Of a DNA stretch of 6,906 nt, positions 1-6,146 are shown in pieces. The position numbers and the translations under genes are program-made. The stretch spans positions 1 through 6,906 of the forward strand of contig JACZST010000103.1 of assembly GCA_022574065.1 (NCBI GenBank). Direction: 5' to 3'. Position 1 is the first letter of the stretch. Every line of letters begins with the position of its first letter. The DNA is from Acidobacteriota bacterium (GTDB taxonomy: Bacteria > Actinomycetota > Acidimicrobiia > Spongiisociales > UBA5794). The notes under the pieces are model-generated. The model did not search any database. It was given only the letters and a program-made list of their open reading frames with translations, and was not told the origin of the DNA.

Positions 1-240
1 TCCGCTGGAACGACGATTCGGTTCGATGCCAGGGGGCTCCCCGTCGACGCCATCCCGCTCAACCACGTCGCGGTAGCCGAAGGCATCGTCGAGGTATTGA
101 CCGAAAACCCAACTCGTGACCTCCATGCCCTCACTGCCTGGGCCGTCAGCGGCGGCCACACCCTGGAGGACTTGACGGTCACAAGACCCTCTCTCGAAGA
201 TGTCTATCTCGAGCTGACCGATGAGGGCACTGAGGGATGA
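1..240 (+). CDS. ABC transporter ATP-binding protein, C-terminal fragment (5' end outside window)
   Basis: This is the last 79 codons of an ORF open from the first base and ending at TGA 238-240. The nucleotide-binding motifs lie upstream of the window. What remains matches the accessory domain after the ATPase core in DrrA/CcmA-type exporters. Its end, PSLEDVYLELTDEG, is the hallmark closing segment of that family (usual form PSLEDVFLELTG). Known of the family: the cytoplasmic ATPase dimer powers a separate ABC-2 membrane subunit, often for drug, lipid or polysaccharide export. The next gene overlaps this one or starts within about 32 bp and encodes such a subunit, so the two probably form one transporter made from one transcript. 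Substrate is unknown. Family identity is secure from the C-terminal motif plus context; nothing can be said about ATPase competence. Confidence 0.85.
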   Translation, partial: SAGTTIRFDARGLPVDAIPLNHVAVAEGIVEVLTENPTRDLHALTAWAVSGGHTLEDLTVTRPSLEDVYLELTDEGTEG

Positions 241-1114
241 GACGTCTTCAATCGTCACCGACAGGGCAACAATGACACCACCAAACAGCGTTCGCAGGCC
301 CTCGGCGCCTGCTCTGTTATTGCATCAGACGCGGTACGAGTCGCGAATCTTCTGGCGGACCCCGATTTCGGCATTCTTCACTGTGATCTTCCCGCTCATG
401 ATCTTCGTGGTCTTTGCCCTCGTGTTCGGCAACGAGGAGATCGAAGAGCTCGGGATCAACACCGCACAGTTCTACGCGCCGGCTCTGGCCGTGTTCTCGG
501 CAGTCTCTGCGACGTACTCCAACATCGCGATTTCGACGGCGTACCAGCGAGATGAGGGCATCCTGAAACGGGCTCGCGGCACCCCGCTGCCGTCGTGGAT
601 CTTTCTCGGCGGGAAGATCGCCGCCGCTATCGCTATCGCCATCATCGGCACCGTGGTCATGCTTGCGGTAGGCGCCGTGTTCTTTGGGGTCCAACTGTAC
701 GCGGACTCCATTATCCCGCTGGTGCTTACCTTCTTCGTCGGCGTCGCCGCCTTCGGCGCGCTTGGCTTGCTGGTGGCGGCGATAGCACCAAACGGAAGCG
801 CAGCGACCGCGATTGCGCAGGCCACCCTGCTCCCGCTGGCCTTCATCTCCGGTGTGTTCCTCGTCCCCGGGGAGAACACACCCGACTGGTTGAACGCGCT
901 GGCCAACTTCTTCCCGCTGAAACACTTCGCTGAACCGTTTACCGCGGCATTCAGCCCCATCGGCGACCACAGCGTCCACTGGGCCGATCTTGGCTACATG
1001 GCAGTGTGGGGAGTCGTTGCCCTGGCCCTGGCGATCCGCTGGTTCAAGTGGGAGCCTTCGACCGGTACATCGACCCCTCGCCGGCGAAGCAAGGCGGCGG
1101 CAACGGCGGCGTGA
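221..1114 (+). CDS. ABC-2 type transporter permease (DrrB-like)
   Basis: This is the membrane subunit expected to pair with the ATPase fragment just upstream. The 297 residues hold six hydrophobic segments at about 48-69, 85-107, 128-157, 164-189, 197-216 and 254-273, the normal ABC-2 topology. Between helices 2 and 3 lies RDEGILKRARGTPLP (110-124), the conserved cytoplasmic loop of this family (E..lLKRLRGTPLP) thought to contact the ATPase. FPLKHFAEPF (231-240) precedes the last helix. The tail is basic (RRRSK). The start is uncertain. ATG 221 overlaps the ATPase gene by 20 bases but lacks a clear ribosome site. ATG 272 (residue 18) has AGGG five bases upstream and loses nothing conserved. 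The attractive ATGA overlap at 237-240 is out of frame. Cargo is unknown; drug or lipid export is only a family-based guess. Confidence 0.9.
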   Translation: MRALRDETSSIVTDRATMTPPNSVRRPSAPALLLHQTRYESRIFWRTPISAFFTVIFPLMIFVVFALVFGNEEIEELGINTAQFYAPALAVFSAVSATYSNIAISTAYQRDEGILKRARGTPLPSWIFLGGKIAAAIAIAIIGTVVMLAVGAVFFGVQLYADSIIPLVLTFFVGVAAFGALGLLVAAIAPNGSAATAIAQATLLPLAFISGVFLVPGENTPDWLNALANFFPLKHFAEPFTAAFSPIGDHSVHWADLGYMAVWGVVALALAIRWFKWEPSTGTSTPRRRSKAAATAA

Positions 1115-1150
1115 AACTGCGGGGTCGCGCCCATAGCTAGGCCGTCGCTG

Positions 1151-1975
1151 CTAGGTCTCCGAGGCGACGCCGAGCAGTCGATCCCGCTTCAGCGTGCTGG
1201 CGCCTCTGGCGATGAGGAGCCCTGCGACCACCCAGGCAACGGCGCCGATCCACAAGCCGGATGCGCCAGGCGAAGCGACGACCCCGGCGGCGACGGCATA
1301 GGAAACGATGATGATGGGCAAGGTGACCAGGCTCGATGCCTGCTGTGCCGCCGCTGCCGAGCGCACCCGGGCCGAAAGGCGGAGGATCAGCGACAAGGCG
1401 ATGGCGATAAAGGGAGGGATCACCCACACGATGAGTATCAGCCACCCCCTCGTAGGGAAGAACCAGCCTCCGAGGGACGGCCCGACGGTCAGGTTGACAA
1501 TGACGGCATACAGAGAGAAGCCGACGAACGTTGCCAGGTACCCGGGGACGAGGCTGGCGATCAACTTGCCGAGGTAGATCTCACTCGTCTTCAGCGGGCT
1601 ATGGGCCAGGAACTCACCGGTGCCGCGCTCTCGCTCGCCGACGATGGCGTTTGAGCCGACGGCGGCCGAGATCGTGAGCGGGACGATGATCGCGATGGGA
1701 GCAAGCAGGAACACGGCGACCACATACGAGGCCCGCGCCGTAGGTGTTTCGCCGGCTACGGCTCGGCTGACCGAATCGGGCAGCTGGCCCACGATCTGGG
1801 TCACCTGGTCGACGAACTGGGTATTTTCGAGTGAACCGATCATCGACAACGAAAAGAACGGGATGACGACGAAGAACAAGCCCGCCATCAGCATCAGCGG
1901 GATCCAGTAGTCCTTGCTCTTGAACAGCCGCCTCAGATCGGCCCCCGCCATCGCCATGACGTGTGTCCAGCTCAC
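1151..1975 (-). CDS. ABC-2 family transporter permease (second exporter)
   Basis: The membrane subunit of the minus-strand exporter has 274 residues. I place the start at GTG 1975-1973, whose GTGA overlaps the TGA of the ATPase gene, with AGGA just before it. The reading frame stays open upstream to 2335, but that part merely shadows the ATPase gene. Six hydrophobic segments lie at about 25-46, 83-105, 136-162, 178-199, 213-235 and 239-258, with a soluble loop (about 47-80) between helices 1 and 2. GERERGTGEFLAHSPLKTSE (113-132) is the cytoplasmic E-R-GT-E...P motif typical of NatB/ABC-2 permeases, likely the ATPase contact. This permease differs from the plus-strand one in loop layout and motif, so the two exporters are not simple duplicates. 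The overlap implies translational coupling and matched amounts of the two subunits. Substrate is unknown. Confidence 0.88.
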   Translation of the reverse strand: MSWTHVMAMAGADLRRLFKSKDYWIPLMLMAGLFFVVIPFFSLSMIGSLENTQFVDQVTQIVGQLPDSVSRAVAGETPTARASYVVAVFLLAPIAIIVPLTISAAVGSNAIVGERERGTGEFLAHSPLKTSEIYLGKLIASLVPGYLATFVGFSLYAVIVNLTVGPSLGGWFFPTRGWLILIVWVIPPFIAIALSLILRLSARVRSAAAAQQASSLVTLPIIIVSYAVAAGVVASPGASGLWIGAVAWVVAGLLIARGASTLKRDRLLGVASET

Positions 1976-2904
1976 GCGTCCTGTTCCCGGTGGCTGCGTT
2001 GCATCTCGAAGTACAGCTCCTCGAGGGTGGGGACAAGCGGCTCGACCCTGGTGAGTCGAGCGCCGCCGTCGACGAGACCGGCGATGAGGTCGGGGAGCCG
2101 GTCCAGATCCTTCAACGTGGCGTGAATGCCGCCGTTCCATTGGATGTCGATGACCCCCTCGAAGTCGGCGAGCTGGTTGAGCGACTGACGGTTCTCGGCG
2201 TCGAAGATGATGATCGGATCCGGCATGTAGCGACTGGCAAGTTCCTTGGGTGGTCCTGCCGCCCTGGCGTGGCCCTCGCTCATGAGCACGACGTGGTCGG
2301 CGATCCCTTCCGCCTCGTGGAGCAGATGGGTGCACAGGACGATGGACCGGCCTCTGGACGCCAGCTCCGCAATGAGGTTGAGGACGCTGCGGGCCGACTC
2401 CGGGTCGAGACCGGCAGTCGGCTCGTCGAGGAGGAGGACCTCCGGATCGTGGATCACCGCGCGGGCCAGTGCCAACCGTGTCCGCATTCCGGTCGAATAG
2501 CCGCCGACCTCTTGGTCGAGCGCATCCTCGATGGCAAAGCGCTCGGCTGCGTCATGTGCGGCGGCCTCGGTGCCGGCAAAGATCCTGGCGGCGAATTGGA
2601 GGTTCTCCCAACCGGTGAGCTGGTCATAGAACGCGGGCTTGGGCGGAACCACCCCGGTGCGGCGGCGAATTTCGTCTCCGTCGGTTTTCGGGTGGAGGCC
2701 GAGCACCTCGATGTTGCCGTGATCGGCGACGAGCGCCCCTGTGGTCAGCCGGACGGTGGTCGTCTTGCCCGCCCCGTTTGGCCCGAGCAGCACCGTCACC
2801 GCACCGACGGGCGCGACGAAGTCGAGGGATTCGACGGCGCGTATCCGCCCAAAGACTTTGGTGACCGCGCTGAAGCGGATGGCAGGATCCATCTCCGATT
2901 TCAT
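1972..2904 (-). CDS. ABC transporter ATP-binding protein (CcmA/NatA-like, variant Q-loop)
   Basis: This cytoplasmic ATPase of 310 residues should drive the permease encoded directly downstream. Visible motifs are Walker A GPNGAGKTT (41-49), signature YSTGMRTRLALARA (136-149), Walker B with catalytic Glu LLLDEPTAGLDP (157-168; D160, E161), and H-loop histidine H193 in CTHLLHEAE. The C-terminal domain ends VPTLEELYFEMQ (291-301), the usual closing motif. Oddly, the Q-loop reads GVVPPKPAFYDQLTGWENL where family members commonly have VxPQEPALYDxLT: Pro88 and Lys89 stand where Gln-Glu is usual. Some DrrA-like ATPases also vary here, so it may still be active. The start is ATG 2904, preceded by a TANNNT box 7 bases upstream and no ribosome site. 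ATG 2892 (residue 5) has GGAG directly abutting it, which is too close. This is the first gene of a two-gene operon. Confidence 0.92.
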   Translation of the reverse strand: MKSEMDPAIRFSAVTKVFGRIRAVESLDFVAPVGAVTVLLGPNGAGKTTTVRLTTGALVADHGNIEVLGLHPKTDGDEIRRRTGVVPPKPAFYDQLTGWENLQFAARIFAGTEAAAHDAAERFAIEDALDQEVGGYSTGMRTRLALARAVIHDPEVLLLDEPTAGLDPESARSVLNLIAELASRGRSIVLCTHLLHEAEGIADHVVLMSEGHARAAGPPKELASRYMPDPIIIFDAENRQSLNQLADFEGVIDIQWNGGIHATLKDLDRLPDLIAGLVDGGARLTRVEPLVPTLEELYFEMQRSHREQDA

Positions 2905-2911
2905 CGGTCAG

Positions 2912-2917
2912 ACGGTA
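2912..2917 (-). promoter_or_regulatory. Candidate -10 box for a leaderless ABC ATPase transcript
   Basis: On the minus strand TACCGT (TANNNT) is followed by exactly 7 bases and then ATG 2904. No Shine-Dalgarno motif precedes that ATG. This spacing would place transcription start at or next to the A of the start codon. No -35 consensus is visible. The same geometry recurs before SRAP and tdh, which raises confidence. Confidence 0.5.
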
Positions 2918-2952
2918 CCGAACCTGAACGCCTACCCAGCCGGATTGCCATG

Positions 2953-2968
2953 GCAACCCTGGGGTTGC
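2953..2968. promoter_or_regulatory. Perfect inverted repeat, operator candidate in divergent region
   Basis: GCAACCCTGGGGTTGC has perfect 7-base arms around a 2-base centre. It lies near the middle of the 121-bp gap between the divergent ABC ATPase and SRAP genes, about 50-65 bp upstream of each proposed start. A termination role is unlikely because both neighbours are transcribed away from it. A dimeric regulator site is the natural reading, but no regulator gene is present. Confidence 0.4.
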
Positions 2969-2988
2969 AGGGTCGGTAGGCGGACCCC

Positions 2989-3001
2989 GAGCCCTGGGTT
3001 C
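2989..3001. promoter_or_regulatory. Imperfect second copy of the palindrome, near the SRAP -35 position
   Basis: GAGCCCTGGGTTC resembles the 2953-2968 palindrome (shared core CCCTGGG-TT) with one mismatch between its 6-base arms. Its centre is about 34 bp from the first, a little over three helical turns. It covers the place where the SRAP promoter -35 would fall. Weak on its own, it is supported mainly by its likeness to the first site. Confidence 0.25.
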
Positions 3002-3012
3002 GGAGGGGCGCT

Positions 3013-3018
3013 TACCAT
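3013..3018 (+). promoter_or_regulatory. Candidate -10 box for a leaderless SRAP transcript
   Basis: TACCAT is followed by exactly 7 bases and then ATG 3026, the start that gives the required Cys2 enzyme. A competing signal exists: GGAGGGG at 3002-3008 sits 8 bases before ATG 3017, which lies inside this box. If this box is used, the transcript would omit both the purine run and the earlier ATG. Confidence 0.5.
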
Positions 3019-3025
3019 GACCCAC

Positions 3026-3718
3026 ATGTGCGGGCGCTTCGTTCAGACGCAGAATCCCGAGACCTACGCCACGTATTTCTCGGTCGATATGGTGCGCACC
3101 GACCCCCTGCCACCCTCGTGGAACGTGGCGCCAACCGATCAGGTCTACGCCGTCGCCGTCCACGACGACGAGCGCCAGCTCGGGACCTTTGGCTGGGGGC
3201 TCGTGCCCTGGTGGGCCAAGGATCGAAGGATCGGCGCCAAGCACATCAATGCCAGGGTCGAGACCATCGCAGACAAACCAGCTTTTCGTGATTCGCTCCG
3301 GGGGAAGCGCTGTGTCATCCCTGCAGACGGCTTCTACGAGTGGCAGCGCAAGGAGAAGGGCAAGCTCCCCCACTACGTCTACCGATCCGACGGTGACCCG
3401 CTGGCCCTCGCCGGGCTATGGGCGACCTGGAAGGATCCGGAGACCGAGGAGCGATTCCGCACATGCACGATCATCACCACCAAGCCCAACGAGGTGGTCT
3501 CGCCGCTCCACGACCGGATGCCGGTGATCCTCCCCGATGATGTCTGGGACGCCTGGCTGGATCCGTCCGCCGGCGACACGGGGGCGCTCCGTGACCTGCT
3601 GGCCACCGCCGCCACCCCGGACCTGGCCGAATATGCCGTCTCCACCCTGGTCAACAAGGTCGCCAACAACCTACCGGAGCTGATCGCGCCGCTGACGACG
3701 GGCGCTGTCGGGGGCTGA
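3026..3718 (+). CDS. SRAP domain protein (YedK/HMCES family, abasic-site DNA-protein crosslinking)
   Basis: SRAP proteins bind abasic sites in single-stranded DNA, and the N-terminal cysteine, exposed by Met removal, forms a thiazolidine link that shields the lesion from cleavage. All key residues are visible in this 230-residue product: Cys2 in MCGRF, Asn33 in SWNVAP, Asn75 and Arg77 in HINARVET, Glu105 in GFYEW, and His162 in SPLHDRMP. Length is typical of the bacterial family (E. coli YedK about 222). The start is ATG 3026 because catalysis needs Cys at position 2. The earlier ATG 3017 would give MTHMCGRF and bury the cysteine, although it has the better ribosome site (GGAGGGG, 3002-3008). 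Upstream frame extension to 2741 is non-coding shadow. The gene appears monocistronic, divergent from the ABC operon. I see no SOS-box-like palindrome before it. Confidence 0.95.
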   Translation: MCGRFVQTQNPETYATYFSVDMVRTDPLPPSWNVAPTDQVYAVAVHDDERQLGTFGWGLVPWWAKDRRIGAKHINARVETIADKPAFRDSLRGKRCVIPADGFYEWQRKEKGKLPHYVYRSDGDPLALAGLWATWKDPETEERFRTCTIITTKPNEVVSPLHDRMPVILPDDVWDAWLDPSAGDTGALRDLLATAATPDLAEYAVSTLVNKVANNLPELIAPLTTGAVGG

Positions 3719-3737
3719 GTCAAAGGGGTCGGTGGCG

Positions 3738-3848
3738 AGTGACAAGTAGCACGTAGCAAGCAAGACAACCGTCCGACTCTCACCTGGGAACTACCAACCG
3801 GGCACTGGGGACTCGGCGATCTGGGATCTGGGAACTGGGCGCCTCCCA
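3738..3848. repeat. Degenerate heptamer (7-bp) repeat block between SRAP and tdh
   Basis: Two sub-blocks keep a 7-base period. In 3738-3765 the units resemble AGTAGCA (GTAGCA at 3746 and 3753, exactly 7 apart). In 3784-3848 they resemble CTGGGAA, with CTGGGAA at 3784, CTGGGGA at 3805, CTGGGAT at 3821 and CTGGGAA at 3828, plus more decayed units between; one 2-base phase slip occurs at 3819-3820. ACCTGGGA (3782-3789) and TCCCAGGT (3844-3851) form an 8-bp inverted repeat flanking the second block. There is no credible ORF. The units recall short tandemly repeated heptamers described from cyanobacteria (CCCCAGT-type). Function unknown. Confidence 0.6.
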
Positions 3849-3873
3849 GGTCACGGCCCGCCACTCGTCGCCC

Positions 3874-3879
3874 TAATCT
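3874..3879 (+). promoter_or_regulatory. Candidate -10 box for a leaderless tdh transcript
   Basis: TAATCT is followed by exactly 7 bases and then ATG 3887, the same geometry as at the other two complete transcription-unit starts. GGAG at 3881-3884 lies only two bases from the ATG, too close for a normal ribosome site. No -35 consensus is obvious. The heptamer repeat block ends about 25 bp upstream. Confidence 0.55.
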
Positions 3880-3886
3880 TGGAGAC

Positions 3887-4945
3887 ATGCGTGCCCTCCG
3901 CAAGCTGTCTCCCGGCCCTGGCTTCGAGATGGTCGAGATCCCGATCCCGGAGGTCGGGCCTGGTGACGTGCTCATCGAGGTCCTGGCTACATCGATCTGC
4001 GGGACCGACCTCCATATCGTGGACTGGGATCCATGGGCGGCCGACCATGTGATCACCCCGGTCACCGTGGGCCACGAGCTGACCGGCATCGTGAGAGAGC
4101 GGGGAGCGAACGTCGTAGAACCCGAGGTCGGTCAGCTGGTATCTGTCGAATCGCACGTCATCTGCAACATCTGCGACTGGTGCCGCACCGGCCAAGGGCA
4201 CCTCTGCTCGAGCACCGAGCTGCTCGGGGTCCACCGCGACGGCGCCTTCGCCGAATACATCGTCGTTCCCGCCCAGAATGCCTACGTGGATCCGGCCGAC
4301 ATGCCGCTGTCGATCGCCTCGCTGCAGGAGAGCTTCGGCAACGCGGTGCACACCGCCACGGTGGCCGAAGTTGCCGGCCGCAAGGTACTCGTCACCGGAT
4401 CAGGGCCTGTCGGGCTGATGGCGATCGCCGTTGCCAAGGCCAAGGGCGCCCGCGCCGTCTACACCACCGATATCTCCGACTACCGGCTCGACCTAGCCAT
4501 GACGATGGGCGCCGATCTGACGGTCAACCCGCTCAAGGACGACGTCGAGGCTGTGCTCTCCGACGCCACCGCGGGCGAGGGGGTCGATGTGCTCTTCGAG
4601 ATGTCAGGGGCTCCTGCTGCGATCGACATGGGATTCGCCGCACTCAAACCGGGTGGAGTGGCAGCAATGCTCGGGCTGCCTGGGAAGAAGATCGAATTCG
4701 ACTTCGACGACAACATCATCTTCAAGGGCGCAACCGTGTACGGCATCGTCGGACGGCGGATTTCGCAGACATGGCTGGAGATGCGTGGGTTGATCCGATC
4801 GGGAGCGATCGACCTCGCTCCGGTGGTGACGCACCGGTTTGCCCTGGACGATTATGAGAAGGCGTTTGCGCTGATGGCATCGGGCCAGTGCGGCAAGGTC
4901 GTCATGTTCCCCGATCCGTCGCTGTCTGACGGGCCGCTGAGTTGA
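3887..4945 (+). CDS. tdh: L-threonine 3-dehydrogenase, zinc- and NAD-dependent
   Basis: Oxidises L-threonine with NAD+ to 2-amino-3-oxobutyrate, the first step of threonine breakdown to glycine; cytoplasmic and, by family, tetrameric. The 352 residues align by eye with E. coli Tdh (341) through most of the length. The catalytic zinc region has Cys38, Thr40 and His43 (SICGTDLHI) with His63-Glu64 (VGHEL). The structural zinc cysteines are Cys93, Cys96, Cys99 and Cys107, at the same numbering as in E. coli. SFGNAVHTA (149-157) is a Tdh family segment. The Rossmann turn is GSGPVG (171-176), with Asp195 ending the second strand as expected for NAD binding. IFKGATVYGIVGR (278-290) also fits. About 11 extra residues follow the usual end (PDPSLSDGPLS). 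kbl begins 10 bases after the stop, which settles function over generic polyol dehydrogenases. Start ATG 3887 fits the E. coli N terminus (MKALSKL versus MRALRKL). Confidence 0.95.
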   Translation: MRALRKLSPGPGFEMVEIPIPEVGPGDVLIEVLATSICGTDLHIVDWDPWAADHVITPVTVGHELTGIVRERGANVVEPEVGQLVSVESHVICNICDWCRTGQGHLCSSTELLGVHRDGAFAEYIVVPAQNAYVDPADMPLSIASLQESFGNAVHTATVAEVAGRKVLVTGSGPVGLMAIAVAKAKGARAVYTTDISDYRLDLAMTMGADLTVNPLKDDVEAVLSDATAGEGVDVLFEMSGAPAAIDMGFAALKPGGVAAMLGLPGKKIEFDFDDNIIFKGATVYGIVGRRISQTWLEMRGLIRSGAIDLAPVVTHRFALDDYEKAFALMASGQCGKVVMFPDPSLSDGPLS

Positions 4946-4946
4946 C

Positions 4947-4954
4947 GGAGGTGA
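4947..4954 (+). promoter_or_regulatory. Strong ribosome binding site of kbl
   Basis: GGAGGTGA is fully complementary to the anti-Shine-Dalgarno core UCACCUCC and lies in the 10-base gap between the tdh stop and kbl ATG 4956. The GGAGG core is 4 bases from the ATG. It contrasts with tdh, which has no properly spaced site, and fits an internal operon gene translated with a leader. Confidence 0.75.
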
Positions 4955-4955
4955 G

Positions 4956-6146
4956 ATGACGGACAAGACGTCGTACCTGCGGGACGAGTTGGACGCCCTC
5001 GTCGACCAAGGCCTGTACAACACGATTACCACCATCGACGGACCACAAGGACGGTGGCTGTCGGTCGGCGGGCGCGACGTGCTCAACTTCTGTTCCAACA
5101 ACTATCTCGGCCTGGCCAACGACGATCGCCTGGTGGCGGCAGCGAAGGCGGCGCTCGATCGCTACGGCATCGGGCCGGGGGCGGTCCGGACCATTGCGGG
5201 CACCATGACCATCCACGACGACCTGGAGGAGGCGCTCACCCGGTTCAAGGGTGTCGAGGCGGCCATCTCGTTCCAGTCGGGATACGCCGCCAACCTGGCG
5301 GTGATCCCTGCGCTTGTTGAAGCCGAGGACGTGATCGTCTCCGATGAGCTCAACCATGCCTCGATCGTCGACGGGGTTCGCCTCGCCAAGGCGGGGCGCA
5401 AGATCTACCCACACGGCGACGTCGACGGCCTGTCCGATCGGCTGGCCGAGGCACGGAGTGAGGGGGCACGCCGCATCCTTGTGATCACAGACGGGGTGTT
5501 CTCCATGGATGGGGACATTGCCCCTCTGGATCGGATCGTGGACGCCGCCGACGAGCACGACGCCATCGTGATGGTCGATGACGCCCATGGCGAGGGAGTG
5601 CTGGGTCGCGGTGGCCGGGGGATCGTCGATCACTTCGACCTCCACGGCCGGGTCGACGTCGAGGTGGGCACGATGTCGAAGGCGTTCGGTGCTGTCGGTG
5701 GGTACGTCGCAGGGTCCAAACATGTTGTCGACTGGCTACGGCAGCGGGGCCGGCCCTTCCTGTTCTCCTCAGCGCTGACGCCTCCGGACGTGGCCGCCTG
5801 CATCGCGGCAGTCGAGGTGCTGGAGGCCTCGACCGACCTGGTCGATCGATTGTGGTCGAACGCAAAACGATTCAAAGAGATGATGTCCGGAGCCGGTTTC
5901 GACATCGGTAGCAGCGAGACCCCGATCACGCCGGTCATGCTCGGTGATGAGCACCTGGCAAGGGAGGTGTCCCGTCTGCTTCTCGAGGACCACAACGTGT
6001 TCGCCCAGGCCATTGCATTTCCGACCGTGGCCACGGGAAAGGCCAGAATCCGCGTGATGATCTCGGCGGCACACACAGGCGCCGACCTCGCCGTCGGGGC
6101 CGAGGCGTTCACCACCGTAGGAAAGAAGTTGGGCGTTGTTGCCTAG
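4956..6146 (+). CDS. kbl: Glycine C-acetyltransferase (2-amino-3-ketobutyrate CoA ligase), PLP-dependent
   Basis: Catalyses CoA-dependent cleavage of 2-amino-3-oxobutyrate to glycine and acetyl-CoA, completing the pathway begun by Tdh. At 396 residues it matches E. coli Kbl (398). This is a fold-type I alpha-oxoamine synthase. The PLP lysine is Lys242 in GTMSKAFGAVGGY. Asp208 and His211 in MVDDAHGEG contact the cofactor. His134 in ELNHASIVDG stacks on the pyridine ring, and DGVFSMDG (179-186) is the family signature. Arg364 and Arg366 in KARIRVMIS lie in the substrate-carboxylate region. NFCSNNYLGLA (44-54) is the conserved N-terminal motif. BioF and other alpha-oxoamine synthases share these motifs, so the assignment over BioF rests on adjacent tdh and close likeness to Kbl through the C terminus (AFTTVGKKLGVVA). 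The 2-amino-3-oxobutyrate intermediate is unstable, so tight co-expression makes sense. Confidence 0.95.
   Translation: MTDKTSYLRDELDALVDQGLYNTITTIDGPQGRWLSVGGRDVLNFCSNNYLGLANDDRLVAAAKAALDRYGIGPGAVRTIAGTMTIHDDLEEALTRFKGVEAAISFQSGYAANLAVIPALVEAEDVIVSDELNHASIVDGVRLAKAGRKIYPHGDVDGLSDRLAEARSEGARRILVITDGVFSMDGDIAPLDRIVDAADEHDAIVMVDDAHGEGVLGRGGRGIVDHFDLHGRVDVEVGTMSKAFGAVGGYVAGSKHVVDWLRQRGRPFLFSSALTPPDVAACIAAVEVLEASTDLVDRLWSNAKRFKEMMSGAGFDIGSSETPITPVMLGDEHLAREVSRLLLEDHNVFAQAIAFPTVATGKARIRVMISAAHTGADLAVGAEAFTTVGKKLGVVA

Noticed and set aside
237..275. ATGA stop/start overlap at the end of the first ATPase gene, with GAGGG upstream, as the permease start
   Set aside because: It is out of frame with the permease and stops after 12 codons. 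A frameshift error cannot be fully excluded, but the in-frame ATG 221 and ATG 272 explain the gene.
1976..2335. Extended N terminus of the minus-strand permease frame (open to 2335)
   Set aside because: The extra 120 residues lie antisense-free but in another frame of the ATPase gene, are Arg/Pro-rich, and look like shadow. The GTGA overlap at 1972-1975 is a natural start.
1963..2979. Long plus-strand frame of 338 codons opposite the ABC ATPase
   Set aside because: The minus strand holds every ABC ATPase motif in order. The plus-strand product has no recognisable domain and arises from GC-rich codon shadowing.
2741..3025. Upstream extension of the SRAP frame
   Set aside because: It overlaps the divergent ABC gene and its promoter, has no SRAP similarity, and would prevent exposure of the catalytic cysteine.
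3738..3848. CRISPR array
   Set aside because: Units are 7 bp, degenerate and contiguous, with no spacer-length unique sequence and no cas genes nearby.
3835..3849. CTGGG/CCCAG hairpin as the SRAP terminator
   Set aside because: A 5-base stem with no T-run, and it is a by-product of the heptamer repeat composition.
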